DNA of 14,533 nucleotides from an uncultured Oscillospiraceae bacterium (GTDB lineage Bacteria > Bacillota > Clostridia > Oscillospirales > Oscillospiraceae), in contig CAJUEC010000050.1 in NCBI GenBank assembly GCA_910585155.1, forward strand, positions 1 to 14,533, in the 5' to 3' direction. The notes beneath the pieces are model-generated. The model was not told the DNA's origin and searched no databases. It worked only from the letters and a program-made list of their open reading frames with translations. Shown piece by piece: positions 12,645-14,533 of the stretch. The stretch's first letter is position 1. The number at the start of each line of letters is the position of its first letter. The position numbers were made by a program, and so were the translations under genes.

Positions 12645-13963
12645 ATGAAAAAGCTCAAGCGAGTTATTCCAGTGCTTTTGGCGGCGGCGCTGCTCATGGC
12701 GCTTCTGGCAGGATGCGGGACATCGGACGGCAAGACCCACCTCACCTTCCAAATCTGGGACGTATACCAGCGCCCAGGGATGGAAGCCATGTGCAAGGCC
12801 TACACCGCCAAGCACCCGGATGTGGAGATCGAAGTGCAAGCCACCAGCTGGGGCGAATACTGGACGAAGCTGGAGGCCGCCGCCGAGTCCAACACCATGC
12901 CCGACATCTTCTGGATGCACACCAACCAATTGCTTTATTACGCCGATTTTGGAATGCTGGCGGATGTCACAGACCTCTACGATGATGTGGACCCCAATTA
13001 TTATGAAAACCATTTTTCCGAGATCTCCCGCAATAATGCCAGCGGCAGCGATGGCAGGCTGTATGGTGTACCCAAAGACAAGGACAACGGTATGCTGGTT
13101 TACAACAAGGAAATGTTTGACGCCGCCGGGGTGCCTATCCCACCGACGACTGGACCTGGGAGGATATGGCGGACGCCTCCCAAAAAATCTACGATGCCAC
13201 CGGAAAATACGGCTTCATGGCTTACAACGACGACCAGTTGGGCTACTGGTGCTTCGCCTATCAGGCGGGCGGACACATCCTCACCGCCGACCGCACCCGG
13301 GCCGGTTATACCAACCCGGGCTCAGTCAAAGGAATCGAATTCTATGTGAATATGCAGAAGGAGGACTGGTGTCCTGACCAGACTTTCTTTGCCGAAACCA
13401 CACCCAACACCGCCTTTTTCTCCGGGATGGGCGCCATGTATCTGGAGGGCACCTGGAACCTGCCCCAGTGGATGAAGAACTACCCCGATATGCGGGGCAA
13501 GTGGGATATCGCCAAGCTCCCCCAATGCGCCGACCCCATTGAGGACGGCGAGAGTTTGGACAAGGACGGCCGGGCCACCATGTCCAACGGCCTGTGCTAC
13601 TCCACCGGGGCCCACGGTAAAAAGCTGGAGGCTGCGCTGGACGTGATCAAATTCTTCGGCACGGAGGAAGCCCAGCGCATCCAAGGGGAAAGCGGGGCTG
13701 CCATCCCGGCCTATCTGGGCACGGAGGAAACCTGGCGCAGTGCCTTTTCCGCCTACGATGAAAAGCTGAATCTGGACGTGTGCTTTGAGCAGTTCGATTA
13801 CGCTGTCCAGGCGGTCTACAATTCCGCCAGCCCCAAATGGAAAAGCAAGGTGCTGGATGAGCTGACAAAGGTATACAAGGGCGACCAAGATCTGATGACC
13901 GGCCTTGAAAATATGCAGCGCATCGTGGATACCGAGACCGCCAAGAAGCTGGCGGGCGACTGA
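12645..13963 (+). pseudogene. Carbohydrate ABC binding lipoprotein with a one-base frameshift
   Basis: This is an extracellular solute-binding protein family 1 gene (sugar importer). The lipobox LLAGC (C24) follows MKKLKRVIPV; LTFQIWDVYQRPGMEAMC, a DIFWMHTNQL segment and GVPKDKDNGMLVYNKEMFDAAGVPIP continue in frame. Near 13140 the frame is lost: the next expected residues, TDDWTWEDMADASQKIYDAT, are encoded one frame over and run intact to the stop at 13961. The sequence reads ATCCC-ACCGAC at 13137-13146; one more C in the C3 run (13139-13141) restores a continuous 439-residue protein of normal length. The start ATG 12645 is seven bases from AGGAG; an in-frame ATG at 12627 lies before the ribosome binding site. 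A real mutation and a base-calling error both fit. Confidence 0.85.
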
Positions 13964-13977
13964 GAGGAGGGCTATTT

Positions 13978-14331
13978 GTGAAAAAGAACAAGCTGTCCCC
14001 GGCGGCCCGCCGGGAGGAAAACTGGGGCTGGATCATGGTGGCCCCCACCATCATCGGCCTGATTATGCTCAACCTGTGGCCCTTCGTCCAGACCATCTAC
14101 ACCAGCTTCTGCGAGCACCTGGGCTTTGGCCGCTACAAGTTCATCGGCCTGGCCAACTACATCGAGATGTTCCAGACCCCCGAGTTTTGGCAGGCCACCT
14201 GGAACACCATCCTGTTCTGTATCCTCACCGTCCCCGTAGGGCTGTTCCTGTCCCTGCTGGTAGCCATGCTCCTGAACGCCAAGATCAAGTTCAAGGGCGG
14301 CTTCCGCACCATCTTCTTCCTGCCCATGGTG
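13978..14331 (+). pseudogene. Sugar ABC permease (MalF/UgpA type) interrupted by an IS
   Basis: The first 118 codons of a carbohydrate ABC inner-membrane permease are present, 14 bases after the binding-protein stop, starting at GTG seven bases from GAGGAGG (13964-13970). TM1 is WIMVAPTIIGLIMLNLWPF, followed by the family's FIGLANYIEMFQTPEFWQA and TM2 (NTILFCILTVPVGLFLSLLV). At the start of TM3, FFLPMV, homology stops and IS sequence begins at about 14330-14332. The EAA loop that contacts the ATPase and the remaining helices are lost, so the protein cannot work. The frame happens to stay open through the IS end to the window edge. Confidence 0.87.
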
Positions 14332-14361
14332 TGTCAACGCCAATTTGAAATTGTAAGAAAA

Positions 14362-14390
14362 CGCCGAAGAAATTTTGTGGTTTTTCGGCG
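14362..14390 (-). terminator. Terminator of istB
   Basis: CGCCGAA (14362-14368) pairs perfectly with TTCGGCG (14384-14390) over a 15-base loop. Read on minus, the stem is followed by TTTTCTT. It lies 14 bases after the istB stop, as an intrinsic terminator would. Confidence 0.6.
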
Positions 14391-14403
14391 GGGGGTAACA
14401 AAA

Positions 14404-14533
14404 CTAAGCGTTTCCTTGCTCAAAAAGAGTGTTCACAATTTGCTGCTTCTGGCGCATAAATTCCTTGCGTTCTTTCAAGCGGTAAGACTCACCCTTGATG
14501 TTAATGACAGTGCAGTGATGCAGGACACGATCC
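14404..14533 (-). CDS. istB: IstB-like ATP-binding transposition helper, C-terminal part
   Basis: About 42 C-terminal residues are visible, cut by the window edge. DRVLHHCTVINIKGESYRLK followed by ERKEFMRQKQQIVNTLFE is the characteristic C-terminus of the IstB family of AAA+ proteins that assist the IS21 transposase IstA in target selection. The Walker motifs lie outside the window. The stop TAG is at 14406-14404. Confidence 0.88.
   Translation of the reverse strand, partial: DRVLHHCTVINIKGESYRLKERKEFMRQKQQIVNTLFEQGNA

Larger units (their letters stand above)
14330..14533 (-). mobile_element. IS21-family insertion sequence, one end
   Basis: The permease sequence breaks off at TGTGTCAACGCCAATTTG (14330 on), which starts with the TG expected of IS21-family ends, and the istB end lies 70 bases inside. 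CAATTTGAAATTG (14341-14353) is a near-perfect small palindrome next to the end. The other end, istA and any target duplication lie beyond the window. The exact first base (14330 or 14332) is uncertain because the target also supplies TG. Confidence 0.75.

Noticed and set aside
1..14533. CRISPR array, tRNA or rRNA genes
   Set aside because: No regularly spaced direct repeats, no cloverleaf-like segments and no rRNA sequence were recognised by eye.

Overview
The window is GC-rich, Gram-positive DNA. The evidence is a class B sortase, a cell-wall sorting signal, lipoprotein-type solute-binding proteins, strong AGGAGG ribosome binding sites, two c-di-GMP-I riboswitches and a TnpX-type large serine recombinase remnant. 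Together these suggest a gut Clostridia genome, probably Oscillospiraceae (Flavonifractor/Lawsonibacter-like). That placement is an inference from gene content and base composition.

Layout. (a) 291-2727: four tightly packed genes for the baseplate of a contractile phage tail (spike/gpV-like, gp25-like wedge, J-like, DUF2313-like), in the P2 V-W-J-I order. The cluster ends abruptly with no tail-fibre gene. (b) 2728-6066: a promoter, a structured leader and a large GH3 glycoside hydrolase with permuted domain order and a membrane helix at each end. A 17-bp terminator stem separates it from the convergent gene. (c) 9238 down to 6071, minus strand: one locus with a good promoter, a long leader carrying two c-di-GMP-I (GEMM-I) aptamers in tandem, a secreted CxxC-rich protein with a C-terminal VPQTG sorting signal, and a class B sortase. 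(d) 9277-11728, plus strand, diverging from (c): a complete polar amino-acid ABC importer (permease, ATPase, lipoprotein binding protein), possibly for cystine. (e) 11729-14533: a mobile-element and decay zone. It holds a 5'-truncated TnpX-like recombinase, an AT-rich stretch, and a carbohydrate ABC operon broken twice: a one-base frameshift in the binding protein and an IS21-family insertion in the permease. The window ends inside the IS istB gene.

How the genes fit together. Region (c) is the most interesting system. A surface protein, probably co-transcribed with its sortase, sits behind a double c-di-GMP sensor, so this ligand probably controls cell-surface display. The leader also holds a 45-codon ORF with a strong ribosome binding site that runs through the first aptamer, plus short repeats able to pair with that aptamer's P1 helix. 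The anchored GH3 enzyme, the amino-acid importer and the decayed sugar importer fit a saccharolytic gut bacterium. No tRNA, rRNA or CRISPR array was seen.
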